From NCBI GenBank assembly GCA_030704615.1, contig CM060732.1:19838001-19902000 (forward strand): a DNA stretch of 64,000 nt. The letters run 5' to 3'. The translations under genes and the position numbers were made by a program. The DNA is from Takakia lepidozioides (lineage: Eukaryota > Streptophyta > Takakiopsida > Takakiales > Takakiaceae). Positions within the stretch are counted from its first letter, which is position 1. Each line of letters starts with the position of its first letter. Of this stretch, positions 12,836 to 23,014 are shown one piece after another. The notes beneath the pieces were generated by a model, which ran no database searches, was not told where the DNA came from, and was given only the letters and a program-made list of their open reading frames with translations.

Positions 12836-13110
12836 GTGTTGAGCTGTGAGAGGCTGTGTCATACTGTGGTACGCTGTGATAGGCTGTGTTGCACCGTGGT
12901 AAGCTGTGATAGGCTGTGATAGGCTGTGACACGTTGTGGTAGGTTGTGATAGGCTGTGTGACACTGTGATGGGCTGTGATAGGCCGTGCCGCGCCGTGAT
13001 GGGCTGTGATAGGTTGTGCCACACCGTGATGGGCTGTGATAGGCTGTGTCGCGCCGTGATGGGCTGTGATAGGCTGTGCCACACTGTGATGTGATAGGCT
13101 GTGTCACGCT
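12836..13110. repeat. GGCTGTGATA minisatellite, right array
   Basis: Units of about 12-13 bp, mostly GTGATAGGCTGTG or GTGATGGGCTGTG, tandem over about 275 bp. The array lies immediately beyond the integrase C-terminal coding sequence, whose frame runs into it and ends in a repetitive Ser-Gln-Pro-Ile-Thr peptide. Confidence 0.85.
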
Positions 13111-13119
13111 TGTACTGCC

Positions 13120-15223
13120 CGTCCTGGTCATATACGCTCGGCCTAGTGACAAGTGCTCCATACTCCGTTGGTATCACTGGCGCAGCCCGTGACTGCTTCT
13201 GCGTTTCAACATGCAAATCATGTTGCAATGGTTTGTCATGGATACCACTGTACCCCTTCAACTTATTGGCATTGACTCTTCCCAGCATCTCTTTGTTAAT
13301 GGTTTGTAACATGGCGGTGTTGTTATCATACATCTTCTGTATGACATAAGGTCCTTTCCATGGTGATGTAAGCTTAGAAGCTTTAATCTTTCCCTTCTTC
13401 TGCAACCACAAAACCAAATCTCATGTTTTAAAAGTCTTCAACTTCCCTTCATCAAACTGATCCTTCTTTTTCCTCTGAATTCTGGTCATGTTGTCAGCTG
13501 CATCAGCTCGTACTTCTTCCACATGGTATAATTCATGTTTCCTAACCTTAATTGAATCTTGCAATTCCATTCTCTTTCCCCATTCCGTTCTCATGGTAGG
13601 TAACAGGAATTCCACTGGAAGTAAAGCTTCCATACCATAAACTAATTGGAATGGTGTATACTTAGTGGTGACTTTATATGAAGTCCTGTATGACCACAAA
13701 GTTGTCAGCAGCTTTGTATCCCAATCCGTTCTGTTTGCATTGACTATCTTAGCCAAGATAATACATAGTATTTTGTTGGTAGCCTCTGCCTGCCCATTAC
13801 CCTGTGGGTAATATGTTGTACTCTTCCTATGCACAATCATGAACTCTTTAGTCAATAGTTCAATGGTCTCATTAATGAAGTGACTTCCCTGATCACTGAT
13901 AAATTCCAAGGGACAGCCAAATCGTGTAAGTATGTTCTCATATAGGAACCTTGTTGTGGACTTGGTTGTGTTGTCCCTCAAAGCTTTAGCTTCCACCCAC
14001 TTCGTAGTATAATCAGTGGCCGTGATTATATATTTGTTCTGTGTATTCTTGGCTGGTGGGTTTATTGGTCCAACAAAGTCCAGTCCCCATTTCTGAAATG
14101 GTTCAGGAGGCATTGTAGGACACAAAGCCATCTTTCCAGATCTCTGCAATGGTCCTAGCCTCTGACACTCATCACAAGTCTTACAATACTCATGTACATC
14201 CTTGAACAAAGTAGGCCACCAGTAACCGGCAAGTAGTATCTTCATACTGGTAGTCTCTTCTCCAAAATGACCTCCTGCCACTCCTTTATGAACTTCCTCC
14301 AAAACTTTATTAACTTCATGGTGGTATAAGCATCGCTTCAGCACTCCATCTGGTCCTAGCTTATACATTCTGCTCCCTACCATAGTGTAAGGTAGAGCCT
14401 TGATAGCAATTCTCTTTCTCTGCTCCTTTCCATAACTTGGTGGGCACTGACCATGAGCAAGGTAGTATCTGATTGGCCACTGCCAATCTAACCAGTCATC
14501 TGCACTTCCCTGCACCTCCACTGCAAATAGACTCGCATCTGGTAATTGATCATCTACTCCCGTGGCTGGTTCTCCTGTTGATAACCGTGACAAGTGATCC
14601 GCCACAAGATGCAGCCTCCCAGGCTTGTAAACAACCTCGAACTCAAACTCGTGCAAGATTATCAACCATCTTGCTATTCTTCCGCTTATCAGAGGTTTGT
14701 TTACCAGGTATATCAGAGCCTGGTGATCCACATAGAACATAAACTTCTTGCCCAACAGGTAATGCCTGAATTTCTTCACTGCATAGATCATTGCCAATGC
14801 TTCTCTTTCCGTTGTGCTATAATTTCTTTCAACATTGTTCATCAATCGGCTAGCATAGTACACAGGTGAATCTATCATTCCTGTAACATTTTGGGCTAAC
14901 ACTGCTCCCAGTGCTTCTCTTGAAGCATCACAGTGAACATGAAATATTTCCTGCCAGTGAGGATTAATCAGCACAGGTGTAGTTGTTACTGACAATGTAA
15001 GTTCCTCAAAAGCCTGTTGACATTCAGGTGTCCATGCAAACACTGCATCTTTCTTCAGAAGTTTGCTCAATGGTGTTGCTATCTGTGCATACCGTCTGAC
15101 AAATCTGGTTTGTCCCAGGAATCTCCTTAGACTCTTAGCATTTACTGGGGGTGGAGAGGCTTTAATGGCCTCTGTCTTTCTGGGATCCACAAGAAGTCCC
15201 TTCTTGCACACAATGTGTCCCAA
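13120..15223 (-). CDS. RT thumb, RNase H and integrase of the Ty3/gypsy element
   Basis: The frame restarts at [16 protein letters not shown] (RT thumb/connection). The RNase H-like domain follows ([48 protein letters not shown]). The integrase has an HHCC zinc region (GHFGEETT...CKTCDECQ) and a core with candidate catalytic residues in [15 protein letters not shown] and GQAEATNK. The frame ends at 13421 with LKTFKT and continues after a break as [27 protein letters not shown] and [10 protein letters not shown] (13417-13220), a typical integrase C-terminal domain. RNase H and integrase look intact apart from that break. They could in principle act on other copies, but there is no RT. Confidence 0.75.
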
Positions 15224-15226
15224 CAG

Positions 15227-15943
15227 TCAGAGTTCACACAGAAAGTACACTTCTCTGGATTCAGGCCCAGACCTCTCATCCTGCATCTGGCCAAACATAG
15301 GATATTTCTTCGTACAAGCATTCAGCTTCTTGTAGTTCACACAAACTCTTAGTTTCCCATTCTTCTTATGAACTATCACAATGGGTGACAACCAAGTCGT
15401 ATACTCTATCGGGTATATAAACTTAGCCTCCGCCAACTTTTTGATCTCTTCTCCAACCTTCTGTGCATAGTTGGGATTCATTCTGTATCTTGCTTGTTTG
15501 ATTGGTACTGAACCTGGTTCCAGTTCAATTTTATGTTGACAGATCTCAGGTGGTATCCCTTTCAGATCCTCATAGCTCCAAGCAAATACATCTCTGTATT
15601 TGATGAACAGACTCTTAGCTTCCTCAAAGAATTCTGGCTCCAAATCCGCCCCTACCTTCACCATCCTTGGTTTCTCCTCAGTTCCCACATTTACTTCTCT
15701 CACTTGCTCATCAGCTGTGATTGTCCAACCAGTCACTACTTCATCCTGTAAACTTATAGTGGCTGGTTCCTCTAGGATTTCCATCTCTCCCTCCTTTTCT
15801 TCATAGAAATGTGGTGGGTAACTGCTTGGTTCCCCCTCCATTGGTGTTGCTGTCACTACTCCACAGCAGATATTTTTTAAATAACTGAGGCCTTCCAATT
15901 GCATCTCTGCAACCTGCTCCCACTCTGGGTGTGCAACGAACAA
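15227..15943 (-). pseudogene. Reverse transcriptase N-terminal part with internal deletion
   Basis: The frame holds the usual RT entry: QARYRMNPNY, then WLSPIVIVHKKNGKLRVCVN and YKKLNACTKKYPMF. After that (near 15293) it jumps directly to sequence that belongs much further along, GLNPEKCTF, in another frame. The segment that should hold the DGFSGY, PFGLKNAP and YxDD motifs, roughly 120 or more residues in related elements, is absent. A stop follows at 15227. RT activity is therefore excluded for this copy. Confidence 0.75.
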
Positions 15944-15949
15944 GGTAGC

Positions 15950-17608
15950 TTACTGCTCCTCATCCAGTCCTTCTTTCCAATCATACTCTCTGACTCCTCT
16001 TAGTCTTCTTGTAGCCGATAGTCTTTTAGATTTCTGAGTGGTGATTTGTATCTTGTGCAACCCATCTTGCACAGTTAGTAACTGTGAATTCCAGTCATGG
16101 GATACCCTGGCCTGTTTCAGCCATGGTCGACCCAGCAATAAAGAATAAGCTTCCATGACTTCATCCATTTTTAGTACAGTTATTGTGATCATAAAGATCA
16201 TCTTCTGTATCTGTATCTTAATTCCTCTTGTTAATCCCAATGGCTGTACACTTCTTTGATCTGCCATTGTTACTGTAAATGGGGCTGGTTTCATGTTACT
16301 TAGACCAAGCTTCTTCCTTAATTGGTCTGTCATGATATTTACTCCAGAGCCTCCATCTATCAGTACATCAGTTAGTTCTGTGCTTCCAATTCTCAATTGG
16401 ATTACTGGCATAGAATCATCAAAGTCCATGACTGTTTCTCGCCCTTCCAGCTTCACATTATAACTGGTCACCTTGCTGTTCAGGTCTGTGTTTCCTGTCT
16501 CCTGGGCAATTCGATTGATTGCTTGATACAGCCTGTGTCTACAATAAGGTGCCACAGTCAATAGCTGTCCAATGGTAATCTCTGCTCGGGTCTGGCATAT
16601 TACTTCAGCCAAAGTCCCTTCATTACTTTGCATGTCTGCAGCTTCTTTCTTCCTTTCGTCCTCACTCACTTCTTCTTTTCCATCAGAATCAGAGGAATCT
16701 GCCACAGGAATATCAGTACTCTTCTGCATTTCCCTTATGGTATCTGCCACTTCCTTGTGCAGTTCCTTCTCATCTCTCCAAGTCTCATCATCTTCAGGCA
16801 TATCACTGCCATCTTCATCTTCATCATCTTCCTCAACTACTGGAGGTATTAGTTTGGCTTTGCTTCTTGTTACTATCATTGTACTTACTTCTGGTACAAC
16901 ACATGGCCTAACCATGTGAGCTGCCACCACTGGGCCCTCATTCACAGGAGCTCTCATCTCATTCTGGTGTCTAATCCAGAATGAACAGGCTGCCTTGCGA
17001 TGTCCTGGCTGATTACAATAGTAACACAGTTCTTCACCATTGGGTCCTTGCCCTTGGTCTGCTCTTGGATTATTTTTGTAATCCTGATTCCCTGGCTGGT
17101 AATTCCCCCTTGGATTACCCTGATAGTTGCCTCTGGAATTTCCTTGGTAATTCCCTCTTGAATTACCTCTCCCTTCCATGCCATTGTTATAACCACCAGG
17201 CCTACCATAGTGGTCCTGATCATTGTTTCTTCTTGGCTGGGGCTGCACTTGATGCACCCTTACTTGCCTAGGTTCTCTAGCTGTTGTCCTTCTGTTGTAG
17301 TAACAATTCTCAGTAGAATGGTTATCCATTTTACAGATAGTACAGTGTTTCTCCTTCATGTGGCATTCAGTGGTGGTATGGCCTTCATTCTGGCACTTTG
17401 CACGCCAAACACCCTTCCTCCAATGTGTTGCAGCCTCTGTGGCATACTTCTTCAAGATTTCTTCTAATCTTTTCTCATAGTTATCCCTGTTCAACTTCTC
17501 CTTTCTCTTACTCTTCCTTTTCAGTTCTTGCTCTTCTTCTTCATCTGACTCATCCTCAGAGATGCTGAACAAACTTGTGCACAGGGCTGCCCCTCTCATC
17601 AAGCTCAT
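15950..17608 (-). CDS. Gag nucleocapsid and aspartic protease of the Ty3/gypsy element
   Basis: About 552 codons. The N-terminal 60 residues are acidic then Lys/Glu-rich. Zinc-binding motifs follow: CHMKEKHCTICKMDNHSTENC, split as an irregular cluster, and a clear CCHC knuckle CYYCNQPGHRKAAC after Asn/Gly/Arg-rich repeats (NSRGNYQG). Knuckles of this type bind the element's RNA. An acidic linker precedes the aspartic protease, whose active site is LIDGGSGVNIM and which ends near LLGRPWL; it would process the polyprotein. No typical capsid precedes the knuckles, so the N-terminus may be incomplete. The end is a TAA, and the RT frame continues in phase behind it. Confidence 0.75.
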   Translation of the reverse strand: MSLMRGAALCTSLFSISEDESDEEEEQELKRKSKRKEKLNRDNYEKRLEEILKKYATEAATHWRKGVWRAKCQNEGHTTTECHMKEKHCTICKMDNHSTENCYYNRRTTAREPRQVRVHQVQPQPRRNNDQDHYGRPGGYNNGMEGRGNSRGNYQGNSRGNYQGNPRGNYQPGNQDYKNNPRADQGQGPNGEELCYYCNQPGHRKAACSFWIRHQNEMRAPVNEGPVVAAHMVRPCVVPEVSTMIVTRSKAKLIPPVVEEDDEDEDGSDMPEDDETWRDEKELHKEVADTIREMQKSTDIPVADSSDSDGKEEVSEDERKKEAADMQSNEGTLAEVICQTRAEITIGQLLTVAPYCRHRLYQAINRIAQETGNTDLNSKVTSYNVKLEGRETVMDFDDSMPVIQLRIGSTELTDVLIDGGSGVNIMTDQLRKKLGLSNMKPAPFTVTMADQRSVQPLGLTRGIKIQIQKMIFMITITVLKMDEVMEAYSLLLGRPWLKQARVSHDWNSQLLTVQDGLHKIQITTQKSKRLSATRRLRGVREYDWKEGLDEEQ

Positions 17609-17763
17609 TAAAATTCGTATTCACTTCCATCTTCAAGCTTTGGAGAAGCTCCACCACCCAAACCCAGAATTAGGACAACACTCTGATTTCCATCCACTGT
17701 AATCAGTTTCAGCCAAGTGCAATTGTGGGCTGACTTCCCACATATTGCGGGTAGACCCCACTA

Positions 17764-17932
17764 TCAGGAAATGGTGGATGGTCTGAGTAGCTACACAGAT
17801 CAATGAATGAAGCAAGACAATTGCATCTTGCACTCAACAGTACATGATGGTCAGTACTCTCAGGAAATGGTGGATGGTTTGAGTAGCTACACAAATCAAT
17901 GAATGAAGCAAGACACTAGCATCTTTCCAAGA
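17764..17932. repeat. 96-bp tandem duplication
   Basis: AGGAAATGGTGGATGG followed by TGAGTAGCTACACA and ATGAATGAAGCAAGACA occurs at 17766 and again at 17862, 96 bp apart, with a few changes. It lies upstream of the zinc-knuckle ORF, in what may be the element's leader. The rest of 17609-18094 holds nothing I can name. Confidence 0.7.
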
Positions 17933-18094
17933 AAACATCCTTTCACCAGTAATCACCACAAGAACAAATCACATCTTCAAAGTGGTGGAAAGTAGTTAGC
18001 ATCCCATACAACAATTGCTCGGCCAACAATCTTTGAATTTGGTGGAGGTGTGGCAGTCTCCACACACTCAAAGATTCTTGATGAGTCGTGCTGA

Positions 18095-21064
18095 TCAGCC
18101 CAAAACCAATGGCCAGCTTCTCACTGTGGTGGCAAAGAGAAAATTCCCTTCCTCCACATCATGCAATAAAAAACATGTGTCAGGCACATACCCCGCCTCC
18201 TTCATCTGCCCAGACAATCTTCTCAGCTTAGCATGGATTTCCTTAATTCTGGGATGCAACTTGTCATTTGGCTCCTTTCTAACCCCTGTGACCTTCATCA
18301 TTCTTCTCACCTTTGCAGTATCATCCCACCTGCCAGCTGCAGCATAGATGTTTGATATAGCAACACATAAGTCACGGCATCCTGTTCATCCCACTTGAGG
18401 ATAGATGTTGCCAGACATTCAGCCATCTCCACACTGCCATGGATTCTGCAGGCACCAAGCAAGGCCTTCCACACCACAACATCTAGATTGATTGGCATTT
18501 TATTAATCAGGTCCACTGCCTCATGTACTTGTCCTGCTCGTCCTGAAGGTCCACCATGCAGCCAAAGTGCTTTACTGGCGGGGTGACACCATGATCTTGA
18601 CTCAGGGAATCGAAGTAGAGTCTTCCTTCATTCAGTAGGCCAGTGTGGTTGCATGCAGAGAGAAGACATATAAAGGTGATATTGTCCGGCTTCAAGCCGT
18701 TCTTTTGCATTCTTTCAAATAGTTGTAGGACCTCCCTATGACAACCATGCTGGCATATCCTGCGATCATCGGATTCCACGACACCACATTCATTCAGCCA
18801 CATTGTCAAATACTCCCTTTGCATCCTCAAATGCACCCACATTTCGCATACATATTCACCAGGGCAGTGTCCAGAATGACATTTGGTACGATTCAGGCTT
18901 TGATGATGTCACCATGCACCCTTTGCCCTTTTCCAGGGCTGCCAGGCTTGCACAAGCATTGCAAACACACAGAAACGTGATGTGGTTGCACTTCACCCGT
19001 TCCCCCATCATTTGCTCATAGGTCTCCAGGGCCTCCATCCCGCGCCCTTGCTGTGCTACAAGCATGGCGTTCCATGACACCAAATCTCGTTCAGCCATAC
19101 CGTTGAACACTCCCTCCGCATCCTCAATGCTCCACATTTGGCATACATGTCCACGAGGGTATTGTTCAGAATCACATCTGGTACAATTCCAGCTTTGGCG
19201 ATGCAACCATGCACCTCTTTGCCCTTTTCCAGGGCTGCTAGGCTTGCACACACACACAAACGTGATGCGGTTGGGCTTCACCCCTTCCCCCATCATTTGT
19301 TCATAGGTCTCCAAAGCCTCCATCCCACGCCCTTGCTATGCAAACCCCTTCAAGCATCGCGTTCCATGACACCACATCGCGTTCAGCCATAGTGTTGAAA
19401 TTAACTCCCTTCGCATCCTTAATGCACCCACATTTGGCATACATGTCCACCAGGGCAGTGTTCAGGATGACATCTGGTACAATTCCAGCTTTGACGATGC
19501 CACCATGGACCTCTTTCCCCTTTTCTAGAGCTCCCAGGCTTGCACACGCATTGCAAACACAAACAAATGTGATGTGGTTGCTTTTCACCCCTTTCGCACA
19601 TCATTTGCTCATAGGTCTCCAAAGCCTCCATCCCGCACCCTTGCTGTGCATATCTTGCAATCATCACACTCCACGACACCACATCACGTTCAGCCATATT
19701 GTCAAACACTCCATTTGCATCCTCAATGCACCCACATTTGACATACATGTCCGCCAGGGCAGTGTTCAGAATGACATCGGGTACAATTCCAGATTTGATA
19801 ATGTCACCATGGACCTCTTGGCACTTTTCCAGGGCTGCCAGGCTTGCACACGCATTGCAAATGCAAACAAACATCATGTGGTTGGGCTTCACCCCCTCCG
19901 CACATCATTTGCTCATAGGTCTCCAAAGCCTCCATCCCGCGCCCTTGCTGTGCATATCCTGCAATCATCGCACTCCACGACACCACATCTCGTTCAGCCA
20001 TACTGTTGAACACTCCCTTCATATGTCCACGAGGGTATTGTTCAGAATGACATTTGGTACAACTGCAGCTCTGACCATGTCGCCATGGACCTCTTTGCCC
20101 TTTTCCAGAGCAGCCAGGCTTGCACACGCATTGCAAATGCATAGAAACGTGATGTGGTCGGGCTTCACCCCTTCCCCCATCATTTGATCACAGGTCTCCA
20201 AAGCCTCCCTACCACGTCCATGCTGTGCATACCCCTGCAAGCATCGTGTTCCATGACACCACATCTCATTCAGCCATAGTGTTGAAAACTCCTTTTGCAT
20301 CCTTAATGCACCGACATTTGGCATACATGTCCACTAGGGTAGTGTTCACAATGACATGTGGTACAATTCCAGCTTTGACGATGTCATCATGGACCTCTTT
20401 CCCCTTTTCCAGGGCTCCTAGGCTTGCACACGCATTGCAAACACAAATGAACGTGATGTGGTTGGGCTTCACCCCTTTGCGCATTATTTTCTCACCACAT
20501 CAAGGTGCCCTCACCACATTGTCCTTGACAATTCAGTATGCATCTCAAGGCCGAGTCTGATGAGAGGGCAAAACAGGCTGAAATAGGTCAAAGAAGAAGG
20601 TGCCCTCACCACATTGGCCTTGACCTTGTGGCACGACCCATGGAGGATTTGACCACCCATGCTCGGTAAATCCTGCCAACATTATATTCCACGTGATCAA
20701 AGATCGTTGAGGCATTATGTTGAACACTTGGTGATCATCCATGATGCTCTCGCACTTAACATACATGTTGACAAGGGTGTTGACTAGAAAAACATTTGGC
20801 ATGAATCCACTTTGGATAATGTGAGTGTGCACCTGCTTTCCAGCTTCAAGGCCTTTCATCTTGATGCACTTATGCAAGACAGACATACGTATCTGAATCT
20901 GCTGAAATGCCTCCTTGGTTTAAAGTCTGTAGAGCCTCTTTCAGTCTGCCTGCCTCACAAAGCATCTTCACATGCCCAGAAGTGCCAGAAGAGGCATTGT
21001 GGACTCCCTCTCTTGATCCTCTTCCGGAGGCTGTGGTCATGGTTGAGGTGCCTAATTTTATCAA
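18095..21064 (-). pseudogene. PLS-class PPR protein with E/DYW-like tail, broken
   Basis: PPR proteins bind organellar RNA, and DYW types act in C-to-U editing. On the minus strand, 21064-20890 encodes an N-terminus (CEAGRLKEALQTLN, SDTYVC) and 20886-20640 the first repeats (KGLEAGKQVHTHIIQSG, VNTLVNMYVKC, QRSLITWNIM). From about 20500 to 18850 come successive PLS triplets about 290-307 bp long, each with YEQMMGEGVKPN, NACASLAALEKGKEVHG, ALVDMYAKCG and AERDVVSWNAM. The C-terminal end carries DVVVWKALLGACRIHGSVE, KLHPRIKEIHAKLRRLSG and AGYVPDTCFLLHDVEE, typical of E and early DYW segments. The DYW catalytic end is missing. Frames change between repeats, and a foreign repeat (20510-20640) interrupts the order. 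Confidence 0.8.
20510..20640. repeat. Dispersed CTGATGAGAGG repeat, several copies
   Basis: A block with AGTCTGATGAGAGG, CAGGCTGAAATAGGTC and GAAGGTGCCCTC, CACATTG occurs near 20545-20618, 21528-21592 and 21616-21690. A diverged copy lies near 21370-21440 and an inverted copy near 31668-31745. It interrupts PPR-related sequence at 20.5 kb and lies next to PPR-related sequence at 31.7 kb, so it probably travelled as part of the PPR family or inserted into it. Confidence 0.65.
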
Positions 21065-21961
21065 CTGTGCCGCTGCAGCTGCTGCCTCTAGTTGACCATC
21101 TACGCATGCAAGTTTCTTGTAGCTATTGATTCACAAGGAATCATACGTAATCTTAGTGCTTGAAATCTGGCCGTCTTGGATGAATCTGGACCCACACTCA
21201 CCCACACTCTATCCCTTCTCCTTCAGCTATCCATGCCTCTGCACAATCATGCATTCATCTTTTCCCTTGTTGCTAGCAGCTGACAATATCACATTGGCAG
21301 TATCATGTCAAAGTCACTCCAAACCAGATTCACTCAACCAGCTAACTTGCAGACTTCAACATGGAAATTTAGGGCCGATTCTGACAAGAGGGAAAAACAG
21401 GGTGAAATGTGTTGAAGAAGGTGCCTTCATTAGCAGGGCCTTGTTCTATCATTTGTGCGGCTGCCGCTGCTGTTTCCAGTTGACCATCTACCCAACGACC
21501 TAACTTACAAAATTCAATATGCATCTCAGGGCCAAGTCTGATGAGAGGGCAAAACAGGCTGAAATAGGTCGAAGAAGGTGCCCTCGCCACATTGAGTCCT
21601 TGAAAATTCAATACGCATCTCAGGGCAGAGTCTGATGAGAGGCACAATAGGCTGAAATAGGTTGAAGAAGAAGGTGCCCTCACCACATTGTCCTTGACCT
21701 TGTGGCATGACCCACGGAGGATTTTGACCATCAACCCAAAAGGACCCCTTGTGTGTGCTGCTTGTGTCTGTAGTCAGGTGATGTCGGATTGGTCTGTGAG
21801 AACCACCACGGTGCAGCTGAGCAGGCATAGATTGAAACACGGCCTGCTAAGACCGAGCTGACTCTCCCAAGAACCTTGTAACCATAATCAAGAAGAATAT
21901 CAAATCATGGTACTAACAGGAGCCAAGAGCCCACATGTGCAGGATGGACAAACTTCGTACA
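21065..21961. other. Repeat-rich spacer between PPR pseudogenes
   Basis: No supported gene. It contains three copies of the CTGATGAGAGG block, and otherwise sequence I cannot place (21120-21330, 21740-21960). Confidence 0.5.
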
Positions 21962-22395
21962 TTAAGAAAAAGCTAGACCTTGCGATTGCGGTTGTCCCAC
22001 CATCCTGAGTGACATATGAATGACATATGGTACAATTCCAGCTTTGACGATGTCACCATGGACCTCTTTCCCCTTTTCCAGAGCTCCCAGGCTTGCACAC
22101 ACATTGCAAACACAATCAAATGTGATGTGGTTGGGCTTCACCCCTTCGCGCAGAATTTGCTCATAGGTCTCAAAAGCATTCCTACCACACCCATGCTTGG
22201 TAAATCCTGCCAACATTATATTCCACGTGATCAAAGATCGTTGAGGCATTCTGTTGAATGCTTGGTGTGGATTCACGCCAAATGTTTTTCTACTCAACAC
22301 CCTTGTCAACATGTATATTAAGGGCGGGAGCATCATGGATGATGTGCATGTGTACCTGCTTTCTAGCTTCCAGACCTTTCATCTTAATGCAACGG
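21962..22395 (-). pseudogene. Second PPR fragment
   Basis: The minus strand carries KGLEARKQVHMHII (from about 22395), then QRSLITWNIMLAGFTKHG, YEQILREGVKPNHITF, NVCASLGALEKGKEVHG and VKAGIVPYV, in more than one frame. It is the same family as the array at 18.1-21.1 kb but covers only about one and a half repeats. Its upstream end is cut at TGCATTAAGATG, where a GC-rich GGCGTGAGC sequence begins. Confidence 0.7.
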
Positions 22396-22520
22396 CGCAA
22401 TGGCGTGAGCGCGCGAGCGTACGCTCATGCAGGAGTGACGGCGCAGTGCCACGTCAGCATTTGTCGCCACATCAGCCTGCTGACATCACATCTGCCACGT
22501 CAACATGAACATGCGCCGCC
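22396..22520. repeat. GC-rich GGCGTGAGC / GCCACGTCA element end
   Basis: Starts right at the cut in the PPR fragment. It shows GGCGTGAGCGC, an internal GAGCGTACGCTC dyad and repeated GCCACGTCA or GCCACATCA blocks. A similar sequence in the same orientation starts at about 32096, also directly after a PPR fragment cut at the same codons. Confidence 0.5.
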
Positions 22521-23014
22521 TATAACCGAGGATGGTCCTATGACCGTGGGATTAATGCAGGGAATCCTTGGCTGAATACAATGAAGACTACCATGAGGCC
22601 TACAATTGCAGCATCCAACATTGTGCAATTACAAATGTTTGTTTCACTTTTACAATTACAAGGACGAGAAAATATCCTCACAAAGTGTGCGCCATAGAGG
22701 CTGCAACGTGAAGACCTTGCTCCCTCCCCAAATAACAATGAGAGTTAGGATCATCTTCAAAAGACGATTGCAGTGCATAGCGACAGGAAGATATGTAGAC
22801 TTCAAACGGTGCAATGATGAATGTGCTTTTAAAAGTTGCCACTCAGAGCTCACTCAGTATAGTTGGAAGGATAATGGAGGGATAAGGGACGCCATATCAT
22901 TGCACCGCCGACGATATTGCAAACGAATTGATTTGAATTGAATTTCCATGACAAATGTTGCAAATTGCACATTTCATAGCATGATCGTCCACATACCACA
23001 TTGCATAGTTGATG
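22521..23014. other. 3' flank of transposase copy B
   Basis: No supported gene. AT-rich near 22600-22680 and 22900-22990. No obvious inverted partner at the far side of the 23-31 kb gene pair was found by eye. Confidence 0.45.

Larger units (their letters stand above)
13120..17608 (-). mobile_element. Ty3/gypsy retrotransposon with deleted RT core
   Basis: On the minus strand, zinc knuckles, aspartic protease, an RT fragment, RNase H and integrase follow in the usual Ty3/gypsy order. The protease and RT portions are in one frame, separated by a TAA at 15950-15952. The reverse transcriptase lacks its central part, including the catalytic YxDD, so this copy cannot reverse-transcribe for itself. 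I could not find the LTRs: neither 17609-18094 nor the sequence left of 8584 gives a convincing terminal repeat, primer-binding site or polypurine tract. I also see no clear capsid region upstream of the zinc knuckles. Confidence 0.8.

Noticed and set aside
12549-13161. His/Ser/Gln/Thr repeat proteins
   Set aside because: They are translations of the GGCTGTG minisatellite; all frames give similar repeats.
15227-15943. Deletion in RT as an intron
   Set aside because: Almost no sequence lies between the two RT halves, and no GT...AG pair fits; the coding is simply missing.
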